Below, piece after piece: positions 27,390 to 39,848 of a DNA stretch of 64,000 bases. The notes under the pieces are model-generated. The model made no database searches. It was given only the letters and a program-made list of their open reading frames with translations, and was not told where the DNA came from. The first letter of the stretch is position 1; every line of letters begins with the position of its first letter. Source of the DNA: Citrus sinensis (lineage: Eukaryota; Streptophyta; Magnoliopsida; Sapindales; Rutaceae); the NCBI RefSeq assembly GCF_022201045.2, contig NC_068562.1, positions 186,001 through 250,000 of the forward strand, in the 5' to 3' direction. A program made the position numbers and the translations under genes.

Positions 27390-30300
27390 TTTCTTTTATT
27401 TTTTAGATCTAACCAAGCAAAGTACCTGGAAATATATAAGAATCTATCTCTAGCACTCTTATTCTAATGTTCATGGATTTGAAGTTTGATTGGCTGATCA
27501 AACTCAAGTTATGATTATCAAGTTCCTTTGGGGTGTTTTGTTTTCTTGGATTCTTAATGCATCATAGGGACAATTTGGTGTAACCAAACAAGCCGATCAT
27601 TACAAATCTATAACTCAAAGATTAAAAGCAAAGCACTCTTATTGTATATAAAATAGGTGTGAAAGACAAAAAAAAAAAAATACATAGAACATATAAGAAA
27701 ATACAAAGAAATCTACAAAAAGCATTGCATTGTTGTACGAAAATGAGAGAAAAAGATAGTGCGCTCTTGCAATGTGATGTTAGGGGATTTTTTTTTTTTT
27801 AATTATGATTATCCTCCAAGCATAAACATATATTGGTAAGAATTTTTCTTAAGATTGTCTTCTATCTCTAATTAAATTGACAGTCACATAAATTCATTGT
27901 AATTTGCTTCCCTATTCAGTGATTGAAAAGCATACATTTGGACCTTCAATTAATTGAATGTTGAACGTGTGTGTATACATATAATTACCAGAAACCTAGG
28001 GAATGAGAAAGATTGTTTCAAATCTTCTAAGTAATGTTTAGGCAACAATTGGCAGCAAGAACTATATCATCTCCTACACTTCCTAATGCATAATCATCAA
28101 ATAAACAAACAAACAAGTCTCATCATCATCATCATCATCATGTTAAATCTAATTAATTAATTTATTAATTAATCTAATCTGTGAAATTATATTGTATGTA
28201 GAATAAATTAACACCGGAAATTGATTCCTTGAGATGAATTGATCGAAGTAAGTCATAGCAGGATGTAATATCAAGTTTATCAGACGACTTTGAATTCTGC
28301 ATACCAACCAACAACACAAACGCGGTCAGTACGAGCATAATTTCTTTTCTGATCAGCAGCAAGCAATCGTATTAATTATTTTATTTATATAAAAATTAAT
28401 ATTCCATGCATTGCATTTTAATTTATTGGGAAATTAATTAATAATTCTAAAATTACTGAAAAAAAATTAAAAGAAGTGGGTCAAAATTAAAGCACATATG
28501 TAATTGGAGGAAAGACACGGCAGCTATTTCTCTGAGAGTGACTACTTCACTCGCTTCAAAGTCGTCCTTAACCAGCATATCCACCGTTTCGACTTTGAAA
28601 AATCTTTGAAAAATCTTCTCCATCGAATATAAGAACGGGGTTTTCACTAACAAAATTCGTTTTTCAACTTCAAAGAAGAAAATCAATCAAAATAAAAATA
28701 AAAATAAAAAATTGATTTCTTTTCTTTTCTTTTGTTTGCAGACAAAAAACAAGAAAATTAAGAAATCAAAAAATAAGTAATTGCTTTGCTTTGCTTTACT
28801 TGTGCCCTTATCTTCTTAATTATATAGAGCCAGCTCCCAAGTTTCTTTCACTATCTCTCTCTTTCAGAAATTTCGGCTGGGTCTACCTTTAACAGTGTTA
28901 AAATAATGTTTTCTAAGAATTTGTTCTTCTTTTTCGATAACTTCTAACTCGGCAAGTTGACCCCCCCTTGCATCTTCTATTAATATCCTAGAAGCATCGA
29001 AGAACTTGTTAGATAAAAATGGTTTTGCTTCAATGAATTTATATTATGTGAATAAAAGTATAAATTTTCAAATTAAGTTTATTTAAGTAATTTTTTTTAT
29101 TAAAAATAAAATAACTTATTTAAGTTTAAATTTTTTTACTAAAAATACAATCAAATAATAACAAAATTTTAAAAAGAACTAATGAGGTTAAATAAGTATT
29201 TATAACCATTAAACTATACGACATAGGTAATAAATGAAAATTTTAAGTGAAAAGAAACATTTTCGAGTTTACTTTAATACCAAGTCTTTATTATGTATGA
29301 TCTAACTTTTATTAACAATAATGTCACATTTTTTTATGAGTAAAAATAATATCGCAATAACTAAAATTTGTGTCAATGTCATTATAATTACTTTAGCATG
29401 CTAATTAAATGATAAAATAATCTATTAATTTTTGTCATGATAAAATAGTGGATCCTATTATAAGATCCGCTGATTTTTTTAGTATTAAACAATAACACTA
29501 CATTTACTTGTAAGTTATAAAGAAACTTACCACGCATGTTAACGGATGTGGTAAATTCATATGTCACATCATTTTAATCTGCAACCAATAAGTCAACTCA
29601 TAAATATTTTTTAATAGATTATTGTTATTATTAATAACAAGAATAAAAAGCATTATAAATTGTTAATAATAATAATAATAATAATAATAATTAATGATTA
29701 TCTAACTAATAGTAAATATATTGCTAATGCTACCTTCGACTTTAAATACTCATTATTGGGTTTCAAGAGACCAATGAATGATAATTTCTGTCAGAATTTT
29801 AAGCTTGACCCAATAAAAATAATTTTGTATTTAAAAAATAGAAGCAAGAAAAATGTGTTTACATCCTCGAATGTGTAACAACTTAGCAAAAAGCACTTAA
29901 AAATGACCGTTTAATAATGAGATGCCTACAAAATCATTATTTATGAAGGTAACAAAAAAATCCTAAAAGTATTTGAAATTAAAATGTATAGAAATATAAA
30001 AGAGTCTCCTATATAAATATAGACTCAGTGTTTATTCCATTTTATTATAATCATAAATATGTTGATTATCATTAATTATTATTATTATTACTAACAATTT
30101 AATAAAAATATTATTAATTATTGTTAATAGATTAATTAATTATAATATTTTTTATTATCGTTATTAATAATAACAATAATCTATTAAAAAATATTTATGA
30201 TTATAATTATAATTATAATTCATTTAACAATAATTATATTTTTAATTAAATGGAGGTTATTTTGAGAATTTAAAATTATGGGGGCGAATTCATACTCTAT

Positions 30301-31560
30301 GGTTTTAATAAAATAAAATTGAGTATAAGGGGGTTAAACGAAATTTTACATTTAAAAAAATTTATAATATTTATGAATAAAATATAAATAATATAGAGTA
30401 TAGGGGGACTATATAAAATTGGACGGGCTGAGCGTAACTTACGTTGAGCGGACCCCAATAACAAATGCTTGCAGACAGGAGAAACAGAATACGTGATACG
30501 TAAATTAAGTTGATATGAGGAGTGGGCTGAGACAAGACTCTAGACCAAGACAGTTTTGGTTGAAGCTCAAGATTCAAGTGTCAAGCCAAGCCAAGCCAAG
30601 CCGAAGCCCAAGTCCAATACCAACCGACCAAAGGGATACCTGCCAACTGCCAAGTGTTTTCAGCTCATGCTGCCGCGTGGCTAGTGGCTCCCGTTGCGAA
30701 AGTCATAGAAACACACAAACAAACGGTGCGGCGTTTAATTACCAACAATGCCGCTGACTTTTGACATTTGACTTCTGTTCCCCATTCACCCTTGTATGTT
30801 AATTATTCTCCGAAGTTAACCCAAGTCGCATCCCGCATTCGCGAGGCATTTGTACATAGTTCACTGAAAAATGGAGACGCGCTGGGCAGGTATTAATTCC
30901 CGATAACCCGATTCAAGAATTGCATCTATAATAAATTAAATAATAATACTTGTAACAACTTATTAGTTCGTAGTTGATGACCACAAATATCACGTGGCCT
31001 GGCCGGGACAAAAACATCGAAGATTAATTTCTCGTCCTATGATTTATGATTATATATTCTTATTGTTATAAAAAAATTAAAATATTTTCCAGCAAAAATA
31101 ATATATACTAATTAAGCAACTATATCTTTCTGATGATGGAGTACAGAATAACACCCACCAATCAACAACAAACCCTATTTAAAATTACAACAAAAAATAG
31201 AGAGAGAGAGAAAAAAAAACAAGTAGCTAGTCAAAAACTTTAGCTCCTTAATTAAATATGCTTATCTACTACTTAGTATGCCACACAGCAATTACTCATT
31301 GATACCCCAATTGGTCTTTAATCTTTATTATAATATATATAACAAGACCACTTTAATTAATCATCTAATTCACTCATTAAAAAAAAAAACAAAAAATAGC
31401 CATCCAATTTGAAAAGTAACACTTGCAATTTTCTTTTTAATATTTATTATCATTGTCCCCACTGGGCCTACCATTACAATTATTGCATAACTTTGTCTTC
31501 TATTACATTAATCACGCAGAATTAAATTAAATAATTCACTGATAAACCCTCGGTGCAAAT
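27390..31560. other. Long AT-rich gene desert
   Basis: Contains poly(A/T) tracts, a CAT repeat near 28118-28142, TAA repeats near 29668-29691 and several stretches of TTATTA-type sequence (30060-30240). The segment 30420-30880 is less AT-rich and has a short GCCAA tandem (about 30582-30602), but no gene can be assigned. Minus-strand frames at 28174-28362 and 28453-28686 were considered and not accepted. Confidence 0.5.
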
Positions 31561-31570
31561 TCACGCGCAA

Positions 31571-31578
31571 TATAAATA
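31571..31578 (+). promoter_or_regulatory. TATA box of the small basic protein gene
   Basis: TATAAATA, 235 bp upstream of the ATG at 31806 and before a likely 76-bp leader intron (31706-31781, AAAG|GTAAGC to ATAAG|CTGC), which places the transcription start at about 31600. Confidence 0.5.
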
Positions 31579-31805
31579 TAAAAACTCTAAAGACAGCTGC
31601 AAACATGCAACACCGTTTCCAAGCCGTTTCCTGAGAAAAAGTCGCCCTTCAACTTTATGTATATGTATTTGTATACATAACTCAAAGAGTGATCAGGGAC
31701 GAAAGGTAAGCTTCTTTAGTATTTAAAGAAATTATTAATTCAATTCTAGTGTTGTGCTAGCTGTGTTTTTTGGATTATAAGCTGCAAGCATATGCATATG
31801 TAAAG

Positions 31806-32267
31806 ATGAGTCATATCACGATGAGGTACTACAACAGAATTAATAGTCATGGAAGGAGATCATCATCATCCTGCTGCAAAGGAAAAGGGTTTCGGATCAA
31901 CGTCTCAAAGACAAAGAGATTTTCAGTACAAGGGTTACGTGCAAGGTTTGTGTATTTGTTCAGGCTATTAAGCAGGTGGAGATTTTCATATGGCCGAGCT
32001 TTGAAATCGCTAATACTAAGTAAGAAGGAGAAGGGCATCTTCGTCAACATCAAGAGAAATAACAGCAGCAGCAAGAGAAATTTAGTGCCGAATGTTAATA
32101 GTATGAGCTCCCAGGGTCATGAATATCATCAACCATCTGTAGGCTGTAGATCAATGAGATCCTTTGGCCGCTCTAATTCTTTCTATGCGGAAGCCATTGC
32201 TGATTGCTTGGAGTTCATCAAACGATCCTCTACTCTTTCCGTCGACCAAAAACCTGCTGCGGCGTAA
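31806..32267 (+). CDS. Small basic plant-specific protein of unknown function (C-terminal FYAEAIADCLEFI box)
   Basis: A single coding exon of 153 residues from ATG 31806 to TAA. The next in-frame ATG (31821) is also possible. The protein is very basic. An N-terminal serine/cysteine-rich stretch is followed by a conserved-looking block (QGLRARFVYLFRLLSRW, then YGRALKSL), a low-complexity Asn/Ser/Lys region, and a C-terminal box SFGRSNSFYAEAIADCLEFI at about residues 120-139. I recognise this C-terminal box from a family of small plant proteins sometimes loosely labelled 'josephin-like', but there is no josephin catalytic architecture here and I assign no function. A leader intron (31706-31781) separates the start from the TATA box. 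Confidence 0.75.
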   Translation: MSHITMRYYNRINSHGRRSSSSCCKGKGFRINVSKTKRFSVQGLRARFVYLFRLLSRWRFSYGRALKSLILSKKEKGIFVNIKRNNSSSKRNLVPNVNSMSSQGHEYHQPSVGCRSMRSFGRSNSFYAEAIADCLEFIKRSSTLSVDQKPAAA

Positions 32268-33825
32268 TATGCTTGCCCACTAATGTAAATATCTATAATA
32301 TATTATAGAGCTAGCTAGGTTCGTCCTAAAAATTAATTAGCTTGCAGAGTCAGTCATAATTAATGTTCCTTTTTTTTTTTTTTTTTAATTACATTTATTC
32401 AATTTGTCTGCTTCACTTGATTGAGGACACATTTGCTTTTAGATTTAGAGAGTACTGCTTGTTGTCTTTCTGTACAATGCAGCATATATTAATATGCGCG
32501 GCCTTCTTGAGTTTAATTCGGAATGCCATTTCCCCTTGTATTATTGCTTTAGAAACGAATAATGTGCATCGTCAACATAATTTAATTTTTCTTGGGTAGT
32601 AAATAAAAAATAAAATAAAAGAGAGAAAAACAAACCTACGGCGGTGATGAAGCAGCTGCAGGGTGGCAATCTCGGGAAGGTTCAGAGTAGGTGGAATTGA
32701 AGATTCTAATTTCTAACGTAAGGAATTTTCGACCTAACACATTGTCATTATTTGACTAATCAAACAATCAGAAGAAAAATTATTTGAAAATCGAAAGTTA
32801 AAAGTAAAGCTTGTAACTTTAGAAGCAAGTGCCATGATAATATCTCTTGACTTCAATCCAACATGCCAAGTTACGCCTCAATGCCTGATGTTTGCCTCTT
32901 TCTTTTTCCTTTTGTATTATTTAATTAAGGGAGGTTAGGTTAGGTTGGAATAATGGAATTAACGGTCGCCCACTTTGCTGCGAATCGCTATCCGGGGTTC
33001 ACACTGCTAAAGTGCTAATGGTAATCGACTTTTTCCGTCTGGGCCAAACTGACCCAATAACTTGCTGCATTACGGCTATGTGGCCCAAAATCGAACGGGG
33101 TTTTGCCGACTTTGTGATTGTGGGCGTCAACAAGATTTTGTAGGCTGGAAGCAACAAACCAATAAGCGGCTACCTTCGATGTCTGGTACAAAAATAGAAG
33201 CGAAATGGTACTTTTGACATAAAATTTAGGTGTGGGCCAAATTCAATTGGGCTCGGACTATTTTTATTTTGAGTTTGATTCGGTTCGACTTATTCAATGT
33301 AATTTATTTAGTTTTTCTTATATTTTAGCTCCTCAGTCACATTCAACCAAGAAATGAAATGTATAAAAAGTAAGGCAAGTAAAGTATTGGAATTGGAACA
33401 AAGCATGCCCACAAAGGAAGCAAAGCAAATTAAAAAAAAAGGAGTAAAAAATAAAATAATAATAATAATAATATACTTTATCCTTACTTGTGTACTTTGC
33501 ATTCTATTTACACATTTAAATTGAACAATGAATAAGTGGGCAAATGAATCTTGGTTGCACAGAAACATTTTTTTCTTAGCAAAAATAGCATGATATAGAT
33601 TATAATAGAAGTCCTAATAAGCTGAAATCATGGATTTTAATTATAATCTATTTATTTTTACGTCAATCAAGATTTAGCATAACTCATTTTTTCATCTCCT
33701 CATACAGAGGCATAGCCGCCGAGCAAACATCGAAGGGAAGGGAATGTTTGAAGTAATCTAACCGGTGGAGAAAAGGATGGCATATCAAAAGATATGGGAA
33801 ACATTATAATTTTGGATCAGGCTAT
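32268..33825. other. Spacer between the small basic protein and the thioredoxin reductase genes
   Basis: 3' UTR of the small gene followed by spacer. Contains a T-run near 32369-32386 and an AAT repeat near 33455-33470. The region 32930-33240 has near-average GC but no protein frame that I recognise. Confidence 0.5.
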
Positions 33826-33952
33826 GGTGCAACAGTGGCACCGTGCCACAGTTGCACTTAGCCGTTGGATGCAGTTGGATTGGTGGGATCCACTGACATC
33901 CAACTGCATCCAACGATTAGGTTCAACTGTGGCACGGTGCCACTGTTGCACC
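33826..33952. mobile_element. Fold-back (palindromic) MITE
   Basis: A 127-bp near-perfect palindrome: a 55-bp left arm (33826-33880), a 17-bp loop (33881-33897) and a 55-bp right arm (33898-33952). The arms begin GGTGCAACAGTGGCACCGTG and end with the complement; only a few mismatches separate them. The first part of each arm contains its own short palindrome (GGCACGGTGCC). TA dinucleotides lie at or one base from each end, suggesting but not proving a TA target site. It lies 270 bp upstream of the thioredoxin reductase start codon. Confidence 0.85.
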
Positions 33953-34222
33953 TAAGGGGAATCCTATAATTTTAGGCGTTAAGCATGTTATACACATGAT
34001 GATTGATTGTGATTGATGTTGTGGCGGCAAATCTTTGCTTTGATTTGATTAAAGCATCTAGAAATTTAGAAAAGCAGACACTTTTCTCCCACCGCCTGAA
34101 GTTGGGAGCGCGTTTTGGCGCCCAGAGTCAAAGCGAAAACCAAAAATAAAACGTGTGCTGGTGGTGTGGTGTGGCCCGTGTGGGCAAAAGGAATAAATAA
34201 ATTTCTTGATTTTATAAATACC

Positions 34223-36427
34223 ATGAGTTATAGAAGCCCTAATGGTAATACTACTCTTAAGCTGAGATCACTGCTGACCAAAGCACGAACCTTTTTTGGA
34301 ATTGTAACTACTTCCTCCGCCGCGGCGGCCGCTTCTTTTTCCGCAACCACCGCTCCCAAGATCAGCAACGCCATGGACGAAATACAAACCCTCAAGACCA
34401 AAGTCTGCATCATCGGCAGCGGCCCCGCCGCCCACACTGCCGCCATCTATGCCGCCCGAGCCGAGCTCAAACCCATTCTCTTCGAGGGCTGGATGGCCAA
34501 TGATATTGCGCCTGGTGGCCAACTCACCACCACCTCCGACGTCGAGAATTTCCCCGGTTTTCCCCAGGGCATTCTCGGGGGCGACTTGATGGATCGCTGC
34601 CGCAACCAGTCTCTCCGTTTCGGCACCCAGATTTTTACCGAGACCGTTTCCAAAGTCGACTTCAAATCCCGCCCTTTTAAAGTTTTTACAGATTCCAAAT
34701 CCGTTCTTGCTGATACTGTTATTGTCGCCACCGGCGCCGTTGCCAAAAAGTTGCAATTCCCCGGTTCAGATGCGTTCTGGAACCGTGGCATATCGGCCTG
34801 CGCAGTGTGTGATGGAGCCGCTCCGATATTTCGGGACAAACCCTTGGCCGTGATTGGTGGCGGGGATTCAGCCATGGAAGAAGCCAACTTTTTGACAAAG
34901 TACGGATCAAAAGTTTATATAATTCATAGGAGGGATAGTTTTAGAGCTTCGAAGATTATGCAAAACAGGGCACTTACGAACCCTAAGATTGATGTGATTT
35001 GGAATTCGGTTGTTATAGAGGCTTATGGAGAAGGGGATAAGAAGGTTCTGGGAGGATTGAAGGTGAAGAATTTGGTGACTGGACAGGTTTCTGATTTGAA
35101 GGTGTCTGGCTTGTTCTTTGCCATTGGACACGAGCCTGCTACTAAGTTTGTGGATGGTCAGTTGGACCTGCATTCTGATGGTTATATTATTACCAAACCT
35201 GGGACTACACACACTAGTGTCCCTGGAGTTTTTGCTGCTGGAGATGTTCAGGATAAGAAGTACAGGCAGGCTGTTACCGCCGCCGGCACTGGTTAGTTCT
35301 CTCTTACACTCACGCCCTCATGAATTTTGATATCTATTTCTAAACACTTCATTATTTATTGAGCTAAACTATGTGCACTAGAGTCTTTTGGGCTTTGGAA
35401 CTTGCAAAATTCTCCCAAGTTTGACTATCACCTAATTGTATAATTTTTGAGATACTACTCTTTTTGGCATATAAGCTGAGAAATTCTCCTAAGTTTGACT
35501 ACCACCTTATTGTATAACGGGATTGCCATACACAATACTAATCCAATGAAATTTGTATTTTGGCTCCATCTTTTGGTACTCATTTATTTGTTATACTTTA
35601 TCATTTCACTTGTCCTGGTTGAGCTTAAACTCAAGCAAACCTCCATCTGGCTAGATTAGGTTTAAAATTTGTGCAAGTCCAGGTCCAGGTATCAGTTTTG
35701 TTCGACAACTTTTGATTATGCAATCAAATGGGTTGTTTTGCTTAGCCTAGGCTCTGCTCGCTTCATTAGTCTGGCTGAGGTGAGATGGGCTTTAGCTTGA
35801 TTGATGATCTTTAACCTTAGAGATTCCATGTATAGCATGAGCCTTGAAGGCAACCTCTATTCATTAATTGAGGTCATACTTTTTGCGTGGCCTATAGAGA
35901 GGTTGGTGATACTTTTTGCTAATGGATAAATAATTTGACAGAACTTGACGATCTTCAGTCATGTATAAAAGTTGACATCATCTGCACTTCATGAATAATC
36001 ATAGTATGATTACTTTGGTGGCGGTATACTATGGGACTCAGAACTTATGTAGGATTTTTAGATGGTAGAATACATGGGTGGTTACCTAAAATAAAACAAG
36101 TGGAACTGAAACTTGTTTTCTCTTCATTTCTATTCAGTTGATGGCGCATATAAGTCATTGTTGTTGATGACTCACTGTGTAGCACATCATATCTACCGTC
36201 ATTGTATTGTATGCCATCTAAGATTGTGCTCTGAGTTAACATACTAAATGCAAACTTATCGTGGTCAGTATGGAAAATCATCTTTACAATTGAGTACCTT
36301 GTGTTGGTTAAGCTTTCTGAAGACTTTGAAATCTTTTGTTTTTGCAGGGTGCATGGCAGCCTTGGAAGCTGAGCATTACTTGCAAGAGATAGGATCTCAC
36401 GAGGATAAGAGTGAATCTTCACTGTAG
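34223..36427 (+). CDS. NTR: NADPH-dependent thioredoxin reductase (NTRA/NTRB type), 2 exons
   Basis: Flavoenzyme that passes electrons from NADPH to h-type (cytosol) or o-type (mitochondria) thioredoxins. Exons 34223-35291 and 36348-36427 join to 382 residues, typical for the low-molecular-weight plant form. Visible: FAD-binding [10 protein letters not shown] near residue 70, FAD motif PGGQLTTT, the redox-active CAVC (Cys193, Cys196), the NADPH-binding [10 protein letters not shown], the HRRDSFRAS phosphate-binding segment, and the late FAD motif [16 protein letters not shown]. Residues 1-50 are Arg/Ser/Ala-rich and poor in acid, resembling a mitochondrial presequence, and a second ATG (34373, residue 51) in GCCATGG context starts just before the catalytic core. 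The open frame continues 5' of 34223 without an ATG, so 34223 is the first usable start. The exon-1 coding sequence is unusually GC-rich (about 34310-34860) compared with the surroundings. Confidence 0.96.
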
Positions 36428-37049
36428 GATAATGGCAGGGCTGGGATATGATGAAAGCAGAATAGTCTACATGCAAACTTGATCTAAATCTACCTCTGAA
36501 TGAAGAAGGCCTTTTCTCGACCAATTCAAGTGATGAATCAGTACTGTCTTGGTGACTTATTTATTGGCTTCCAATAGTTGGTTGGAAAAACTAATTGGAT
36601 AAGGAATTTGTTTTAAGTTGGTATTAGTGCTGCATTTTAGAATGTAATTGTTGGTTGGAATTTTTTAAGAATATATTATTCTTTACCTTATTGTCATCAT
36701 AAATCTATTGATATTTAACAATTAGAAATTTCCTAGATGAAGCCTGGTATGACATTGTTAAGATTTCAACCATTAATAATATTGGAGGGCCATCTACTAC
36801 TGGCAGACTCGCCCAAATCTTCTCATAAAAACTTACTCGTATGAGATGATTTGCTACTTCAAACTAAAACTTGCTGTAGCTTGTGGGTAGATTTGATATT
36901 GAGAAAATTCCGCTGGATATCCATGTCGGTATCTATCAACTTGCATTCTTTTTATTTTAATTATTTATGATTTTAATTTTAATCATAAAAGTTAGAAAAT
37001 TTTAATGATAAATATATATAGGTTAAAGTCTTAATTCTTAAAGATAGTT

Positions 37050-37150
37050 TGTAAAGGAAAACACAAAGTTTACATGGTTTGGCCTTTGGCCTACATTTAC
37101 GGGAGCAATTAATCATCAATCTACTATATAAATAAGAGATTACATAAGAT
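37050..37150. mobile_element. Diverged fragment related to the 10.6-12.0 kb repeat
   Basis: Contains AACACAAAGTTTACATGG, then TTTGGCC and CCTACATTTACGGGAGCA, a C-to-T-decayed version of the ACGTGGTTCGGCC / CTACGTCCACGGGAG signature, followed by an ATAAATAAGAGATTACA segment. The decay pattern (CG to TG or CA) is what old methylated repeats show. Borders unknown. Confidence 0.45.
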
Positions 37151-38526
37151 TTCACGTTATACAAGATGAATAACATAAGTTAGATAGATAGATAGAGATA
37201 AAGATGAAGATAGTGAATAAAGATATGGAGAGTGATAATATGGTGAAGAGGATGGATGATAAATGTGGAAAATATAAATGGTCTTCTAAAAATGAAGAAG
37301 TGGGCGATGATCTAAAAGATGAAGAAAAAGAGAGTGTGAGAGAGAGACAACAGGAGAGGAGAGGAGGAGAGGAGATGATGCCATGTCCTAATGTGAAAAA
37401 ATATTTATAAATTCTAGTAATAAGAAGAATGCATAAAAGTTATGGCTGAATGTCATCTCTAATAAGGGGATATTTTTAGAGGTATGTGTCATATTTAAGG
37501 AAAAAATGATAAGGATATTCATTTTGTACTAGGTTATCTTTTCTCATAAATATCTTAAAGTATCCAACCATGACCATTAATTTCCAGCCTAAACAATGTA
37601 GTGAATTATTCCAAATGATATTTTTATGTATTTTATCAATTTCATCCTTATTATTGTCCATGTGTCATTCATTTGTTAGTCTAAAGTATAATTCCAAATA
37701 TGTATATAATAAGCCTTTAATTAGTAGACATTTTATAATTTTCAAGTTTAATATTACTAATATTTTGTTTTAACTTTATTATTATTATTATTATTTTACT
37801 TTACTTTAATGACTTGAAATTAATTATTACTTACTAAAGTTGGATTTTTATTTGTTTAATTTATTGTACACGATAGTTGTATAAAATTTTTACTTACTAA
37901 TATTATTGATAATACTTATATAATAATACTTATATATTGATTAAAAGATGAAGTAACACATTGATATTAGTGACGATAACTTGCCTACTACAGAAATATT
38001 TTGTATTAAATTAATATATCTTGTGAATTGTTTTAATGTTGAATTTTAATTTCTTATCTACATTGATAAATTTAGAATTGAGTATTATATGTGGATTTTT
38101 AGGCTGTTATTATAAATTTATAGTTTGAATTATATAATTTAAGTTTTTATATATTATTAAAGTCATTGTTTTAATATTTACAATTTTAAATGATAAAACC
38201 TAAAAAAAAAAAATCCGCTGTCGATTGTAGGTAGATTTAGTAATTGCTAAACTCGCAACAGGCAAATTGTTTTTTAAATAAAAAAATAAAACCCGTTGCA
38301 GATTATAAATAGGTTTGATGATTTAATTTTTTTGTGGATACAGAGTTTGGTAACAGTAAATTCGTAGTGAGTAGTACCCATGGGCATCCCTACCTGGATT
38401 GCATGGCTAAGTTCAATGATGAAACTGACGACAATGGGGGGGGTAGGGGGGGAGTGGTCTCGTTTACACATCCTCACACGAAAATATGAATATATAATCA
38501 TTCCGACGATGACCATCACGAGCCAG

Positions 38527-38531
<5 letters not shown>

Positions 38532-38590
<59 letters not shown>
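38532..38590. repeat. AT dinucleotide microsatellite
   Basis: About 29 uninterrupted AT units; likely length-polymorphic and error-prone in assembly. Confidence 0.95.
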
Positions 38591-38591
<1 letters not shown>

Positions 38592-39848
38592 GTTCTCGAA
38601 TCAGTTTTTAATTTGTATGATCCTATTAGTTGTGTGATGATTACGTTTAAAAATTGAACAAACTTAGTTTGTATTCCGCCGCATTTTTTTGGGATTTAGG
38701 TCAAGAATTAGTTTTCCCATTCAAATGTTATGCAAATACTGTATTGGTTGGGAGTTTGGGGCGTCTCCTCCTGGTCCAAGTAAGCATCAACACATGGGAC
38801 GGGCCAAGCCCATTTCATATAACCAGCGCATTAGCATTATGGATCTTGCTAAAGTCTATGGTGGAGTTCAAGGGAAACATATTTTGAGCTTAACCAGCAA
38901 ATAATGAAAGGTAGTGGCTCAAAATTATCATAAGTCGACTTCCACTTTTGAATTCAGCATTAGCTTGCTAGCCATACGAAAAAGAAGAAAGTTGCCATAT
39001 CTCAATCAAATGAATAATGATGTAATAAAAATGGTTGGACCAAAATTGAATACAAACCAGCCCAGTGTACCAGTTGCTATGTTTGAGATATAGGCCCAAT
39101 CGGCAGTGATTGAGTTGATGTTGGGCCCAATTTGAATACGAGAAGAGATTAGAAATGACAGAAGAAGTAGGTGTGTGTGTTGTATGGATGCGGAAAAGGA
39201 GAGGAAGAAAAAGCCTAAGTGAGAATGATGTTTGTTGAGTGTTGGCAAAGGAAATGTCTGACAGCCCACACACTCGTTTAGTCCTTCTTTCCGAATTGAA
39301 TGTCTCTTTCGCGATAAAGTACAGGAGGCAGCCAGGAAGCTTAGCTATTAGCTTATTTATTTTGGACACCTTCAACTATCCTTTATCTTTTACTATTAAA
39401 TTTTTTTTCCCCTTTTTTATTATTATCATTATTACATCGCGATTCATTTTGATTGATTGTAACTATTCACACACACACAACACAATCACAGCGTATGTCC
39501 ATTTCTCCTGCAACCCGACTGCAGAATTTGTCCCTTATGATTGAGAGATTATTATCAATAATAACTAAATACAAGAAGCAAATTAACTTCTTCTTCTTTT
39601 TTCCTTAATAATAAAAAATAGATAAAAGCAGAGAATCTTTTTGATGGGAGGGGAGGGTAATTCCGAAACTTGTAGTTTTTTCTTCCTTTCTTTTAACTTT
39701 GAAGTTAAAATTTATAATTAATTAATTTTGTTAACTACTATTATCACCAACAGTTAAGTTAAACTAATATGCTGTTGAGTTTCAAAATTCCAAGTGAGAT
39801 GAAAGCGCTTCTTCTTGTATTGTATTGTATTATTATATTGTATGTGTG

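Larger units (their letters stand above)
36428..39840. other. Spacer with transposon fragments and microsatellites
   Basis: 3' UTR of the thioredoxin reductase gene, then AT-rich DNA. Holds a diverged ACGTGGTTCGGCC-type fragment (37050-37150), a purine-rich GAGAGG stretch (37330-37376), a long AT microsatellite (38532-38590) and, near 38340-38400, a 'TACCCATGGGCATCCCTACC' phrase common in plant transposon ends. The small frames at 38654-38904 and 38968-39375 are not convincing genes. Confidence 0.5.

Noticed and set aside
28174-28686. Two minus-strand frames that might be exons of a small secreted-peptide gene (hydrophobic start, TTTTCAAAG-type repeats upstream)
   Set aside because: No known peptide motif, no family match that I know and no clear splice pair joining them; too weak to report as a gene.
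34228-34910. Several long minus-strand frames across the thioredoxin reductase exon
   Set aside because: They are shadows of the GC-rich coding exon on the other strand.
38340-38400. Possible transposon end with ACCCATGGGCATCCCTACC, perhaps paired with sequence near 36930
   Set aside because: The inverted match to the left side is only a few bases, so I could not define an element.
38654-38904. Frame containing 'ASPPGPS' followed by 'DLAKVYGGVQG', which recalls the proline hinge of plant cytochrome P450s
   Set aside because: The match is a few residues only, with no haem-binding or helix motifs nearby and no continuation. It could be chance or a tiny fossil.
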